This document shows positions 16,230-25,489 of a DNA stretch of 64,000 nt, in pieces. The notes under the pieces were generated by a model. The model was not told where the DNA came from and ran no database searches. It was given only the letters and a program-made list of their open reading frames with translations. The first letter of the stretch is position 1, and each line of letters starts with the position of its first letter. The position numbers and the translations under genes were made by a program. The stretch comes from Palsa-744 sp963734815 (GTDB lineage: Bacteria; Actinomycetota; Thermoleophilia; Solirubrobacterales; Solirubrobacteraceae). The DNA lies in assembly GCA_963734815.1 (NCBI GenBank), contig CAVTIH010000003.1, positions 1 through 64,000 of the forward strand. Reading direction: 5' to 3'.

Positions 16230-19200
16230 ATGATCTCTACGGGGGACCCAGACAAACCTGATGTGCGCCCCCGCGCGGGCGCCCGACTGTCCACGATGAG
16301 GGGGCGGTTGGCGTTGACCGGGAGATGGCGCGGCGCCCTGGGACTGCTACTCGGTCTAATGCTTTGCGGGCCGGTGGTGTCTGTTCTGGCATCGCCGGGG
16401 GTCGGTCGCGCGAGCAAGGCCGTTGGTCGGGGCGACCTTGCTGCTGTGGTGGCGCGTCGGCAGCGGCTCGCGGAGTTGGATGTGTCGGCTGCGGCGGTCA
16501 AGCTGTTGGCGGGGAATGTGTTGGCGGGCTCTGCGACGGTCGGGAACGTGGGCTCTGCGCGGGCGAGGTCGTCTACGGCGGATGTGGCGTGGAAGTCGAG
16601 CGATAGTGACGGCTTGGTCCAGCTTGGCCGGTTTGCGGTGCCGGCGTTGAAGCCTGGTCAGCGTCACAAGGCAAAGTTTCAGTTTGATCTTCCCAAGGGT
16701 GCGTCTGGCAGCTATGAGGTCAGCGTGTGCGCGGATGTCCTCGGCCAGGCTCACAGCAAGAAGGACGACTGCCGCGACGCGGGGGTCATCACGGTCTCGG
16801 GCTCTGGCGTGAAGGCGTCGGGGCCGACGAGCTCCGAACCCTCCTCGCCCTCGGGCTCCCCTCCTGGCGGCTCCTCACCGGCGCCCGGATCAGCGACACC
16901 CACGCCTCCAGCGTCGAGCCCACCGGATACTGTTATCGACAGTGGTCCGTCGGGCTTGATCGGCGTGTCTTCGGTGACGTTCACGTTTCACGGCAGTGAT
17001 ACGAACGACACGTTTCAGTGCAGTCTTGACGGGGCGCCGTGGGCATCGTGCACGAGCCCGCAGCAGTACAGCGCGCTGGCGGAGGGCGCGCATACCTTCC
17101 AGGTGCGTGCGGTCAATGCTGCTGGTGAAGTGGACCCGACGCCCGCCAGCGCTTCGTTCACGGTCGAAGCGACGCCGCCGCAGACGATGATCACGAGCGC
17201 TCCGAACGGGCGTGTCCCTATCGGGGAAGTCTCGATCTCGTTCGCGTCCACCGAGGCCAGCAGTTCTTTTCAGTGCAGTCTCGACGGCGCTGCCTACAGT
17301 CCGTGCAGCTCGCCTGATGTGGTCAAGGACCCGGCGGCGGGTCCGCACACGTTCAAGGTGCAGGCGATCAATCAGGCGGGGGTCAAGGAAACCGCTGTGC
17401 CGCCGTCGGCGTCGTGGAGCTCGGTCGAACCGCAGCACGACCTCTGCGGCACGATCTCAAGCAACACCACCATCGGACCCCAATATGCCAGCGTCTACAC
17501 CCTTGAGAACTGCACCGTCGATGTTCCTACGGGCGTGACGTTGACGATCGCGCCGGGCACGATCGTCAAGGGGCAGTCGGACTCGGGTTGTCCTTCGGGC
17601 AACCCTTATGGCGAGCTTTGCTCGCTCGAGGTCAAAGGCTCGCTCGTGGCTGACGGAACGGCCTCTGAACCGATTACGTTCACGTCGATCAACGACAACT
17701 CAATCGGCGGAGACACGGGCAGTGGCCATCCCACGGCTGGTGACTGGGGCGGCATCCGCGCCGACGAAGAAGGCTCCCTCGAAATTCAGCACGCCAACAT
17801 CAACTACGCCTTCGTTGGTGTGACGGGCGAAGGCAGCGGCACGGCGGTGCTGAAGAACAACACGTTTGACTCGCCGGAGTACTACGCAGTGCAACTCAGC
17901 GGCCCGCCGTCGCCAACGCTGTTGGATAACTCTGCGAGTGGTTCTGGTTCGGGGCCGGCGTTCTCGGTTTCCTCGGGATGGTTGAACGCTGACTTGTTGG
18001 GTGGGAATAGCGCGACGGGCGAAGGCTCGCAGGTCGTACAGCTGACGGGGACGCTGGGCACAAGCTCGACGCTGTCACCCGAGCCGGCCGCTTGGTCGAC
18101 GGCGCAGAGCGTTGTGGTTCCTACGGGCGTGACGTTGACGATCGCGCCGGGCACGATCGTCAAGGGGCAGTCGGACTCGGGTTGTCCTTCGGGCAACCCT
18201 TATGGCGAGCTTTGCTCGCTCGAGGTCAAAGGCTCGCTCGTGGCTGACGGAACGGCCTCTGAACCGATTACGTTCACGTCGATCAACGACAACTCAATCG
18301 GCGGAGACACGGGCAGTGGCCATCCCACGGCTGGTGACTGGGGCGGCATCACGGTGGGTCAGGGCGGATCGGCGAATCTTGAACACACGACACTTGAGTA
18401 TGCGGCGACAGCGCTTTCTGTTGCGGAAGAAACTGAAGTAACGATTCACGGCGCCATCCTAAATTCCACTGTCGGCGTGTCCGCAAACGCTTACGTTGAA
18501 GCCACCGAAGTGAACTGGGGCAGTCCTTCGGGGCCGGCACCGATCGGTACGGGTATCCCGATCGAAGGAGAAGTGTTGGCCAAGCCGTGGGTCGGGTATG
18601 TCGAACCGCCGATCCCGCCAGAAGCGCCGTATGAACCGCCAACAAAGTTCGATAATTGCGAGGATTATTCAGTCATCGGTGCGCGCGGCTCTGGCGAAGA
18701 ACCTCAAGGGTTTCCCCCCACGTACTCGAGCGATGAAGATGGCTTCGGCGCGAAGGGCCTCAATGCCTTCCACGGGCTTGAGAAAGAGATGGAAGCGTTC
18801 GGCCATACCGAAGCGGATTTCAACCTTTTTGGTCTCCGCTACCAAGCAGCTGGAGTGGAAGCGGTCGATTTGCTCAACGGCGAATACGACGAAAGTATTT
18901 GGGAAGGTGTTTCGTCGTTGAAGCATTTGCTGCACGAACGGGAGATCGAATGCCCGTCTGAGTCAGCGATCTTGATCGGCTACTCCCAGGGTGCCCTCGT
19001 GATTCATCTTGCTTTGAACGAGCTAGCGGAATCGGATCCGTCGATGCTGTCGGCGTCGCACATCGCAGGGGTCATGCTGATAGCTGATCCGGCGAAGGTG
19101 GGTGGCGAACGCGAGCCTGTTTGGGAAGAAGCAAACGTACCGGCGGCGCCGGGTTCCGGAATCTACAAGGCAGAAGGCGTGTGGACAAAAATACACGGGT

Positions 19201-19382
19201 CGCACTGGGGACTACTACCCGCGGCGGTTACCTCGCGGGCGATAAGTTTCTGCGCAAATCACGACATGGTGTGCGCTCCCGGCTTTGGCTCACATCTCTC
19301 TGTACATACTGGTTACTACCAGGAAGGCAATCTCGGCGTCATGGGCCAATGGATGGCCGAACGAATCCTAGGACGCAATTGA
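16230..19382 (+). CDS. Large secreted multidomain protein with C-terminal cutinase-like esterase
   Basis: A 1050-aa exported protein. A signal peptide spans about residues 23-52 (the Met at 16296 is an alternative start). Then: a CARDB-like beta domain (about 65-190), a Ser/Pro linker (195-230), two Ig-like repeats each with FQCSLDGA and a Cys pair (230-400), and a parallel beta-helix-like region (410-800) containing an exact DNA duplication. The C-terminal domain (about 808-1050) is an alpha/beta hydrolase of the cutinase/PE-PPE esterase type: VIGARGSGE, nucleophile GYSQGA (Ser about 919), Asp about 1012 between cysteines in CANHDMVC, and His about 1026. The 3' third is noticeably less GC-rich than its neighbours, consistent with transfer. 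Likely a surface or extracellular esterase; substrate unknown. Confidence 0.82.
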   Translation: MISTGDPDKPDVRPRAGARLSTMRGRLALTGRWRGALGLLLGLMLCGPVVSVLASPGVGRASKAVGRGDLAAVVARRQRLAELDVSAAAVKLLAGNVLAGSATVGNVGSARARSSTADVAWKSSDSDGLVQLGRFAVPALKPGQRHKAKFQFDLPKGASGSYEVSVCADVLGQAHSKKDDCRDAGVITVSGSGVKASGPTSSEPSSPSGSPPGGSSPAPGSATPTPPASSPPDTVIDSGPSGLIGVSSVTFTFHGSDTNDTFQCSLDGAPWASCTSPQQYSALAEGAHTFQVRAVNAAGEVDPTPASASFTVEATPPQTMITSAPNGRVPIGEVSISFASTEASSSFQCSLDGAAYSPCSSPDVVKDPAAGPHTFKVQAINQAGVKETAVPPSASWSSVEPQHDLCGTISSNTTIGPQYASVYTLENCTVDVPTGVTLTIAPGTIVKGQSDSGCPSGNPYGELCSLEVKGSLVADGTASEPITFTSINDNSIGGDTGSGHPTAGDWGGIRADEEGSLEIQHANINYAFVGVTGEGSGTAVLKNNTFDSPEYYAVQLSGPPSPTLLDNSASGSGSGPAFSVSSGWLNADLLGGNSATGEGSQVVQLTGTLGTSSTLSPEPAAWSTAQSVVVPTGVTLTIAPGTIVKGQSDSGCPSGNPYGELCSLEVKGSLVADGTASEPITFTSINDNSIGGDTGSGHPTAGDWGGITVGQGGSANLEHTTLEYAATALSVAEETEVTIHGAILNSTVGVSANAYVEATEVNWGSPSGPAPIGTGIPIEGEVLAKPWVGYVEPPIPPEAPYEPPTKFDNCEDYSVIGARGSGEEPQGFPPTYSSDEDGFGAKGLNAFHGLEKEMEAFGHTEADFNLFGLRYQAAGVEAVDLLNGEYDESIWEGVSSLKHLLHEREIECPSESAILIGYSQGALVIHLALNELAESDPSMLSASHIAGVMLIADPAKVGGEREPVWEEANVPAAPGSGIYKAEGVWTKIHGSHWGLLPAAVTSRAISFCANHDMVCAPGFGSHLSVHTGYYQEGNLGVMGQWMAERILGRN
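17523..17756 (+). repeat. Exact 234-bp direct repeat, copy 1 (within the cutinase-like gene)
   Basis: Bases 17523-17756 appear identical to 18117-18350 (offset 594, an in-frame 198 codons). The repeat encodes one beta-helix module beginning VPTGVTLTIAPGTIVKGQSD and ending GDWGGI. Identity at synonymous positions points to a recent duplication or gene conversion. Confidence 0.9.
18117..18350 (+). repeat. Exact 234-bp direct repeat, copy 2
   Basis: The second copy of the repeat that starts at 17523. After 18350 the two copies diverge completely, as they also do before the first base, so the boundaries are sharp. Confidence 0.9.
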
Positions 19383-19772
19383 GGTCGGGGGTGATGGCAG
19401 ACGCATACTCTGGGTCCGATGTATGCGGCCGCCATTGCGGATGGTCCGAAGGCGCGGCCATCACGAAGGCGCGGCCATCAGGTGCGTTCTGTAGGCCTTG
19501 GTTCTCCCACGCGCCCGTTTGCGTGGTCCCGACAGCGATCGTCGCACGGCCGCGCTCGGACTCGGCAGCACCGCGAGCATCGCCGGGGCGTCTCCTTCTC
19601 GACCGGCCGGCGTCAGAGCGTCATTATGCGGTCGAAGTAGGCGGCGACCTCGGAGGCGATGGAGCGTCAGCCGCGGCGTCGATGAGGCCGGTGCCGTCCA
19701 GCCGATCCAGTGCGCGGCTGCAAGTTGGGTAGCTCCAAGTTTGGTAGGAGTACATGACTCTTGTGGCTTCCG
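19383..19772. other. Gap between the cutinase-like gene and the relaxase gene; nothing recognised
   Basis: This 390-bp gap separates two convergent genes. Open frames cross it on the + strand, but their peptides are not protein-like. I see no terminator hairpin with a T run, no tRNA and no repeat. Confidence 0.4.
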
Positions 19773-22418
19773 TCATCGTGTTCTCTCCTGTGAGCGTTGT
19801 GGTTGGGAGATGCGGTGGATGGCGCGGGCGATCCCCGGCAGCCTGGTTCGGCTTGGGGCGATTGTCCGCTGGAAGCCCGGTCCGTACTCGGGGTCGGGCA
19901 TCTCGGGGTAGACGAGCGATGGTGTCTGCGCGTGGCTTCGGCTCATGCTCTGAGCGAGCCGTTTGATCCGGTCGGTGTCGTGCCCTTCAACGCCGAGGTC
20001 TTGGCGGGCGACGTACCAGTCGGTGCCCTGCCGGGCGCGGGACGCCTCGACGTAGGCGGGCTCCTTGCTCGTCTGCCAGCCGCCGGTGACGACGAGTGTA
20101 CGGGTCACGGTCGCGCCCTGCGCGCGATGGATGTGCTGGGCGTACCCGAGCCGCAGCCGCGCGAGGTCATCGCCTGAGAGGGTTCGCCACTGGCCGGTCA
20201 CGTCGAACTGCACGAGCACTTCTCCGGCGTCGTTGATGTCCAGCACTTCACCGCGGGCGCCGTTCTCGATCCGCTCGACGCCGGGCTCGTGGTGCTGGTC
20301 GATCATCGCTATGCGGTCGCCCGCGCGGATGCCGTAGTGGACGCCCGGCACCGGGACCTCCAGTTCGCCGAGTTCGCCGCGCTGGGAGCGGAAGTGCTGC
20401 GCACGGGCGTTCAGGCGGTGAATCTCCTTGTTGGAGGCGTCGGAGATCAGCGCGACCTCGCCGATCGTGTGCGTCTCGGTCAGGGCCGCCCAGTCCTGGA
20501 CGGCCTGCTCGATCGCCTCATCGCGGGTGTCTGCCATGTGGAGGCGGCCTTGGGCGTAGTAGTGCGCCATCGCCCTGTCCGAGCGTCCGGCACGCAGGTT
20601 CGCCCACGCGCGCTGTTCGGCCGGGTCGAGCGTGCGGCGGATGTTCGATAGTTCTGCGCTTGGCGCGATGCGAGTGAGACGGTCGAACATGCCGCCGGCG
20701 CCGATCGAGGGGAGCTGCGCGGGGTCGCCGATCGTGACGAGCTTCGCTCCGTGCTTGGCGACAACCTCTGTGAGCCGGTCGAAGCGATCGGTGTCGCCCA
20801 TCCCGGCCTCATCGAAGTAGATCGTCGTGTGCTCGCCGATCTGCAACTGCCTACGGTCCACGCGCGCTACGAGCGCGTCCAGGGTGAGCGTCTGTCCGGC
20901 GAGTGCCGGGCTGTCCTGGCCGAGTCGCTGCGCGGTCGAGCCGGACACGGCGATACCGAACGTGTCGTGCCCGGTCATCTGCTCGGCGCGCGCCGCCGCG
21001 TCGATTACCACGCCCTTGCCGGTGCCGGCGGGGCCGACAAGGACTGCGGCGCGCTCCGGGCCGGTGATGACCTCAAGGGCTTGGGCCTGCTCGTCTGAGA
21101 GACGCGCGCTGATCCGCTCGGCGACCTGCTCGCTCGCGCGTGAGCGCGCCTTCTCGCCCACGTCGCGCCCGGCCGGGTCGGCCAGCTCACCGAAGCGTCG
21201 CTCGATTGTTTGCTCGCGTGCCCTGACCGCGAGCGTCGTCATCAGTCCGCCCTCCAACGGCTGGATGCGCCGTTCGGCGATCATGCGTTTGGACAGCGCA
21301 AGCGCTTCCGTGGGTGCCATCTCGCCGACGGACTGCTCGAGGAGGACCGCTCGCAGGTCGCCCGGCTCGAACGTCGCCGCGCGCTCGGTCAGGCGTTCCT
21401 CGACGCGATCCTCGAGCGGACGCTCCGGCGCTGCGTTCGCCTTGCGCATGTTCGCCGCTTGCTCGCGCCCGGTGGTGTAGTCGAAGCGTGCGGCGGTTTC
21501 GTTCCAGGCCCGTTGCAGATCGCGTTGGGTGACGGGCACCTTGGCCTTGCGGTTCTCCAGCTTCAGCGCGCGCAGCTCCCCGCGCTCAGGTGCGCGCCCC
21601 CACTGCGCGCGGAAACGCTCGGCTGCGTGTGCGACTTCGCGGCTGCGGGCCGAGAAGGCGTCGAGCAGCCCGCGCGGGATGCCGGCGATCTCGAAGTAGC
21701 GGCCCTGCTTGCCGGTGCCGCACTCGATCGCGTAGCCGCGCTGGGCGAGCTCGTGCGCGAGCGCCGAGCGGTAGTACGCGCCGACCTCCCTGGCGGCCCT
21801 GAAGATCCGCCGGGACGCCACCGCTACGAGGCGCCCATCCTCGCGGATCGCGCTCGTGACGACGACATGGCTGTGCAACTGCGGGTCGGGGGCATCGCCG
21901 TTGATCACACCGCGAGCGGTCGTATGGCGGTACTCGGCGGCGATGAGATCGGCGGCGTGCTCCTCGACCACCTGGCCGTCGTAGCGGCGGCGCACAGTCG
22001 GGACCGTCTCGGTCAGATGGGCCATCGCCTCCTTGACGGCTGCCGCGTGTGCGGCCTCCATGTCGCGGCGCTGGGTCTCGTCGCCGAGAGCCCACACCGA
22101 CGAGACCGACTTCGGAGCTGAGAAGGTGAGGTCGATCCCGCCGCCGCGCCCGCCGCCCGCGCCCTCGGGTCGCAGCCACCTGCCGCTGCGCGGATGGCGG
22201 CCCTCCATGAGCGCAATGAAATCGCGGCCCTCGACGGTGATGCTTTCGATGCCGAGCCGCGCGAGCGTATCCGGCGAGGCGAGCCACCGGCCGGGGGCCT
22301 GCTTGGGCTCGCCCTCGGGACTCAGGTAGTAGTCGCCACGCTCCGGCCGGATCGTCTTCGATTCCAGGTAGCGGGCGTAATCGCCGGCTTTGGCGGCGCC
22401 GATGCTGGCTGCGGTCAT
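19773..22418 (-). CDS. MobF-type conjugative relaxase-helicase (TraA/TrwC-like)
   Basis: An 881-aa relaxase that would nick and unwind DNA for conjugal transfer. The N-terminal TrwC relaxase domain has a YY pair (30-31), LTFSAPKSVS (97-106), HTTAR (165-169) and the metal-binding histidines in LHSHVVV (181-187). The helicase half has Walker A GPAGTGKG (462-469), a DEAG Walker B (TIYFDEAGMGD) and a late QGATVTRTLVV motif. The frame is open to 22802, but the first 128 residues are a shadow of the Xre gene; the ATG at 22418 has AGAGGA upstream. No coupling protein or secretion genes are visible, so the element is at most mobilizable. Confidence 0.88.
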   Translation of the reverse strand: MTAASIGAAKAGDYARYLESKTIRPERGDYYLSPEGEPKQAPGRWLASPDTLARLGIESITVEGRDFIALMEGRHPRSGRWLRPEGAGGGRGGGIDLTFSAPKSVSSVWALGDETQRRDMEAAHAAAVKEAMAHLTETVPTVRRRYDGQVVEEHAADLIAAEYRHTTARGVINGDAPDPQLHSHVVVTSAIREDGRLVAVASRRIFRAAREVGAYYRSALAHELAQRGYAIECGTGKQGRYFEIAGIPRGLLDAFSARSREVAHAAERFRAQWGRAPERGELRALKLENRKAKVPVTQRDLQRAWNETAARFDYTTGREQAANMRKANAAPERPLEDRVEERLTERAATFEPGDLRAVLLEQSVGEMAPTEALALSKRMIAERRIQPLEGGLMTTLAVRAREQTIERRFGELADPAGRDVGEKARSRASEQVAERISARLSDEQAQALEVITGPERAAVLVGPAGTGKGVVIDAAARAEQMTGHDTFGIAVSGSTAQRLGQDSPALAGQTLTLDALVARVDRRQLQIGEHTTIYFDEAGMGDTDRFDRLTEVVAKHGAKLVTIGDPAQLPSIGAGGMFDRLTRIAPSAELSNIRRTLDPAEQRAWANLRAGRSDRAMAHYYAQGRLHMADTRDEAIEQAVQDWAALTETHTIGEVALISDASNKEIHRLNARAQHFRSQRGELGELEVPVPGVHYGIRAGDRIAMIDQHHEPGVERIENGARGEVLDINDAGEVLVQFDVTGQWRTLSGDDLARLRLGYAQHIHRAQGATVTRTLVVTGGWQTSKEPAYVEASRARQGTDWYVARQDLGVEGHDTDRIKRLAQSMSRSHAQTPSLVYPEMPDPEYGPGFQRTIAPSRTRLPGIARAIHRISQPQRSQERTR

Positions 22419-22587
22419 CACATCCTCTACAGACCCCAAGGCCCTCAGACCGGCCAACGAGTTGCACGGTGCGGACACAGCGCACGCTTGGGCGTGCATC
22501 TGGTCTGTTTGGCTGTGGTGCTGTACGCCGGCAGCAGGAGCCGTGAGCGCTGGCCGTGGTGTCGGGTAGTCCGATCTGGAGGGCGCG

Positions 22588-22848
22588 TTAGGGCTGGTTG
22601 CCTGTGGCTTGGATCTGCTCAGCGCGGGCGAGGATGTGGGAGGCGGGGGTGCCGAGGGCGGCGGCGATCTTGAGGATGTTCGTGAGGCTGGGGTTGCGCT
22701 GGCCGCGCTCGATGCCGCTGATGTAGGTGCGGTCCAGGCTGCACTCCTCGGCAAGAGCCGCCTGGGAGATTCCGTGCCGCTTGCGGATTTCGCGGATGGC
22801 ATTACCGACGGCTGCGTGGGCGGGGGATCTGGTTCGCATTGGGCGCAA
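22588..22848 (-). CDS. Xre family helix-turn-helix regulator
   Basis: An 86-aa repressor-like protein with an HTH_3 domain over residues 13-72 (VGNAIREIRKRHGISQAALA, EECSLDRTYISGIERGQRNP). It lies upstream of the relaxase on the same strand and probably controls it. On the minus strand a TATACT-like -10 sits at 22871-22876. The IS insertion point is at 22893/22894, where a -35 element would be expected, so the IS may have altered its promoter. Confidence 0.85.
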   Translation of the reverse strand: MRPMRTRSPAHAAVGNAIREIRKRHGISQAALAEECSLDRTYISGIERGQRNPSLTNILKIAAALGTPASHILARAEQIQATGNQP

Positions 22849-22885
22849 AGTTCCGTCGTAGCCGACTAATAGTATATGGACTATA

Positions 22886-22893
22886 AGTCACTA
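22886..22893. repeat. 8-bp target-site duplication, left copy
   Basis: AGTCACTA here is repeated exactly at 23886-23893, immediately outside the two inverted repeats of the insertion sequence. An 8-bp duplication is characteristic of IS1595-family insertion. Confidence 0.9.
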
Positions 22894-23885
22894 AGTGCGT
22901 ATCCGGTTACGTCAGGTAGGGTCGCTACGGTTCGCCGGTGGCTCGGCCAGACTTCCCGCGCACGATCATGGAGTTCCAGGAGCGGTTTGCGACAGAGGCG
23001 GCGTGCCTTGACTATCTGGCGGCTTCGCGCTGGCCGGAGGGGTTCGTCTGTCCGGGGTGTGGGGGTCGCTCGGCGTGGGTGCTGGAGCGCCGTCATTTGT
23101 GGCAGTGCTCGGAGTGCGCTTTGCAGACCTCTGTGACGGCGGGGACCGTGATGCACAAGACGCGCACGCCGCTGCGGACGTGGTTTTGGGCGGCGTACTT
23201 GGTCGCTACGCACCATCCCGGGATCTCGGCCAAGCAGCTGCAGCGCCAGCTCGGCCTGTCGCGCTATGAGACAGCGTGGCTGATCCTGCAGAAGCTCAGG
23301 CGAGCGATGGTCGCCCCCGAGCGTGAGCCGCTCAAGGACGAGGTCGAGGTCGACGAGTTCTTCCTCGGGGGACTGGAAGAGGGACGCAAAGGCGGCCGCC
23401 AGCGGGGCAAGAAGGTGCTCGTCGGCATCGCTGTAGAGGTTCGTGGTCGCGGCTCGGGACGGCTACGCCTGCAAGTCCTGAACGACGCCTCGGCTGACTC
23501 GCTGCATGGACTTCTGAAGGCTACAACCGCTGCTAGCGCGATTGTCCACACCGACGGGTGGCAAGGTTACGCCGGGCTCGCCAAGCTCGGCTACGAGCAC
23601 CGGCCACGCAGCCAGCGAGCCGCAGCGCCCGGCGAGCAACTGCTACCCCGTGCGCACCGCGCCGTCAGCAACCTGAAGGCCTGGATGCACGGCACTCACC
23701 GCGACGTCTCTGACGAGCACCTGCCCGTCTACCTCGATGAGTACGTGTTCCGCCACAACCGCCGGCACACACCGATGGCGGCGTTTCAGACGCTACTCGG
23801 GCTCGCAGGACGCCACCCCCCAACCACCTACCGCCAGCTCACCACCCACACCAGCCAAACAGCATGAGCAAACCGGATACGCACT
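22894..23885 (+). mobile_element. IS1595-family insertion sequence, intact
   Basis: A 992-bp element bounded by perfect 15-bp terminal inverted repeats: AGTGCGTATCCGGTT at 22894-22908 and its reverse complement at 23871-23885. It is flanked by the 8-bp duplication AGTCACTA (22886-22893 and 23886-23893). It carries one full-length transposase gene. Exact ends and target duplication indicate a recent insertion that has not decayed, unlike the integrase gene next to it. Confidence 0.93.
22938..23867 (+). CDS. IS1595 family (ISXO2-like) transposase
   Basis: A 309-aa transposase. An N-terminal zinc ribbon has CPGCGG and CSEC (residues about 39-62), followed by a helix-turn-helix region (ISAKQLQRQLGLSRYETAWL). 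The DDE-type ISXO2-like core begins at VEVDEFFLGGLEEG (first Asp), with the second acidic position at IVHTDGWQGY and a late NLKAWMHGTHR/HRRHTPMAAF region, where the HNRR signature (FRHNRRHTP) is intact. Length is normal for the family. Confidence 0.93.
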   Translation: MARPDFPRTIMEFQERFATEAACLDYLAASRWPEGFVCPGCGGRSAWVLERRHLWQCSECALQTSVTAGTVMHKTRTPLRTWFWAAYLVATHHPGISAKQLQRQLGLSRYETAWLILQKLRRAMVAPEREPLKDEVEVDEFFLGGLEEGRKGGRQRGKKVLVGIAVEVRGRGSGRLRLQVLNDASADSLHGLLKATTAASAIVHTDGWQGYAGLAKLGYEHRPRSQRAAAPGEQLLPRAHRAVSNLKAWMHGTHRDVSDEHLPVYLDEYVFRHNRRHTPMAAFQTLLGLAGRHPPTTYRQLTTHTSQTA

Positions 23886-23893
23886 AGTCACTA
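23886..23893. repeat. 8-bp target-site duplication, right copy
   Basis: The right-hand copy of AGTCACTA directly abutting the inverted repeat that ends at 23885; it matches 22886-22893. Confidence 0.9.
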
Positions 23894-24150
23894 AATCGCC
23901 GTTGAAGTGCCCCGGCGCAGCTCGAACTGCCCGGGGCGTGGCACGGAAAGGATTGGTTTCCATGCAGGATCAGCGTACCTGGACACCGGCCGAGGAAAAG
24001 ACCGGGGTGAGCAGACGTTCTGCGTTCTGCGGCTCGATCCCAGAGAGCAGCGGGGGCGGTCAGTGGATGAGATCGTCCGCGAGGTCAACGGCCCAGAGGC
24101 GAACGGACAAGGCGTTGGCCGGTTTGGGGTGCTCGGGGTCAGTAGTTGGT

Positions 24151-24375
24151 ATGGGCACCAATTCCATCCCGCGCCGGGCCGGTGGGCTCCCCTTGCTCGT
24201 GGAGGCTGAGCGCTATGTCTCCCGCGCCGAGCTCGCGCGGATCATGGGCGTGAGCGTGGCGACGGTTGACCGGATGGTCGCTGAGGGGATGCCATCAGTG
24301 ACCTGGGGCCGGCGGACACGGCGGTTCAGCCCGTCGGTTGCGATCGGGTGGGCGATGGATCGGCGGGCAGCATGA
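24151..24375 (+). CDS. Small helix-turn-helix protein, excisionase-like
   Basis: A 74-aa protein whose core YVSRAELARIMGVSVATVDR (residues about 22-41) is a MerR/HTH_17-type DNA-binding fold, followed by a basic wing (WGRRTRRFSPSVAIGWAMDR). The TGA overlaps the integrase ATG (ATGA), the usual xis-int coupling in actinobacterial elements, so a recombination directionality factor is the best guess. An in-frame extension to an ATG at 23962 has poor protein character and was not used. Confidence 0.7.
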   Translation: MGTNSIPRRAGGLPLLVEAERYVSRAELARIMGVSVATVDRMVAEGMPSVTWGRRTRRFSPSVAIGWAMDRRAA

Positions 24376-25450
24376 GCGTTACCAGGCTCCCCTCCGGGCG
24401 CTGGCGGGCGCAGGTCTATGACCCGGCCACGGGAAAGAACCTCAGCGTCTCGCACGTCCTCGGAGGGCCGGGAACCTTCGCCACCAAGACCGGGGCCAAG
24501 CAGGCGCGTGTGAGGGCACGCGAACGGCTCGGACACGCACGCGTAGAGGACGTGACGGCGCGGGCGTTCTGGGAGCGCTGGACCAGCGATCCGCTGTTCG
24601 CCCGTCCGAAGGAGTCCACGAATATCCACAATCGTGAGCGCACGCGGGCGTTCGTCGATCGTTACGGGAACTTGAGCATCGGAGGGATTGGTGACCAGGT
24701 TGTCGCGGAGTGGCTCGCGGGCGGGAGGCGCAACGGCACGGTGCCCGCGCTGCGTGCGATGCTCAACGACGCAGCCTCGGCTAAGGCGGGGCGGCTCGTG
24801 CGGCAGAACCCTTTTGCGCGGCTCGGTATCTCCAAGGGTCCGGGCCGTCGTCACGAGCAGCCTCCGAATGAGGAGCAGGTTTGGAAGCTGATTCGCTGCG
24901 CGCACGAGCTGGCGAGCCCGTCGTTTGCGGCGTGGCTTCAGGTCGCGGCGTTCACGGGCCTGCGGCCGGGGGAGCTGGATGCGCTGCGCCGGGCGAACGT
25001 CGATCTCGATCGTGCGCGTATCCGTGTTGTCGAGCAGTTCAACGCGAAGACCCGCACGTTCACGCCGCCAAAGAACGGTCTGACGCGTGAGGCTCCGCTG
25101 ACCGAGCCTGCGCGTGATGCGATTCTTGCTCTGCCCGATGACGGCGAGTTCTGCTTCGCGCCGATCCGTGGCGCGCATTGGACCGCGAGCGCTCGTGCCT
25201 ACCACTGGAAGGCAGGAGCACGGCGGGGTGGCAGGGCAGCCTCTACCTCGCCACCCGCCATTTCGCAGGCTGGTACATGGTCAATGTGCTGGAGCTGCCC
25301 TCCGAGGATGTGGCGATAGCGCTCGGGCACACCGATGGCGGGGAGCTTGTCCGCAAGCTCTACGGGCACCGCGACCACGAGCGCGCCCTGGACCGCGTGA
25401 CGGCCGCCTACGAGCGCACGGCGAGCTTCACGCAGATGAGGTTGGTGTAG
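24372..25450 (+). pseudogene. Tyrosine recombinase/integrase, frameshifted
   Basis: The N-terminal and core-binding parts read from ATG 24372 and include the first catalytic arginine region AAFTGLRPGELDALRRANVD. The reading frame then changes by one base at about 25205-25235. The rest, in a different frame to the TGA at 25448-25450, carries the second half of the active site: YLATRHFAGWYMVN and LGHTDGGELVRKLYGHRDHE with the probable nucleophile Tyr. Both halves together make a normal integrase of about 360 aa. A single indel (or sequencing error) splits it, so the element is probably no longer self-excising. Confidence 0.85.
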
Positions 25451-25489
25451 ACAAACGATGCCATCCCAACCCGTGGGTAGGTTTCGTCG

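Noticed and set aside
22419..22802. N-terminal extension of the relaxase to 22802
   Set aside because: The extra 128 residues are an out-of-frame copy of the Xre gene; the ATG at 22418 has a proper ribosome site and starts at recognisable relaxase sequence.
23737..24150. Long frame upstream of the excisionase-like gene
   Set aside because: It crosses the IS end and its target duplication and its peptide has no domain character; the ATG at 24151 gives a complete helix-turn-helix protein.
16230..25450. Prophage
   Set aside because: There are no capsid, tail, terminase or lysis genes; the relaxase and integrase fit an integrative mobilizable element instead.
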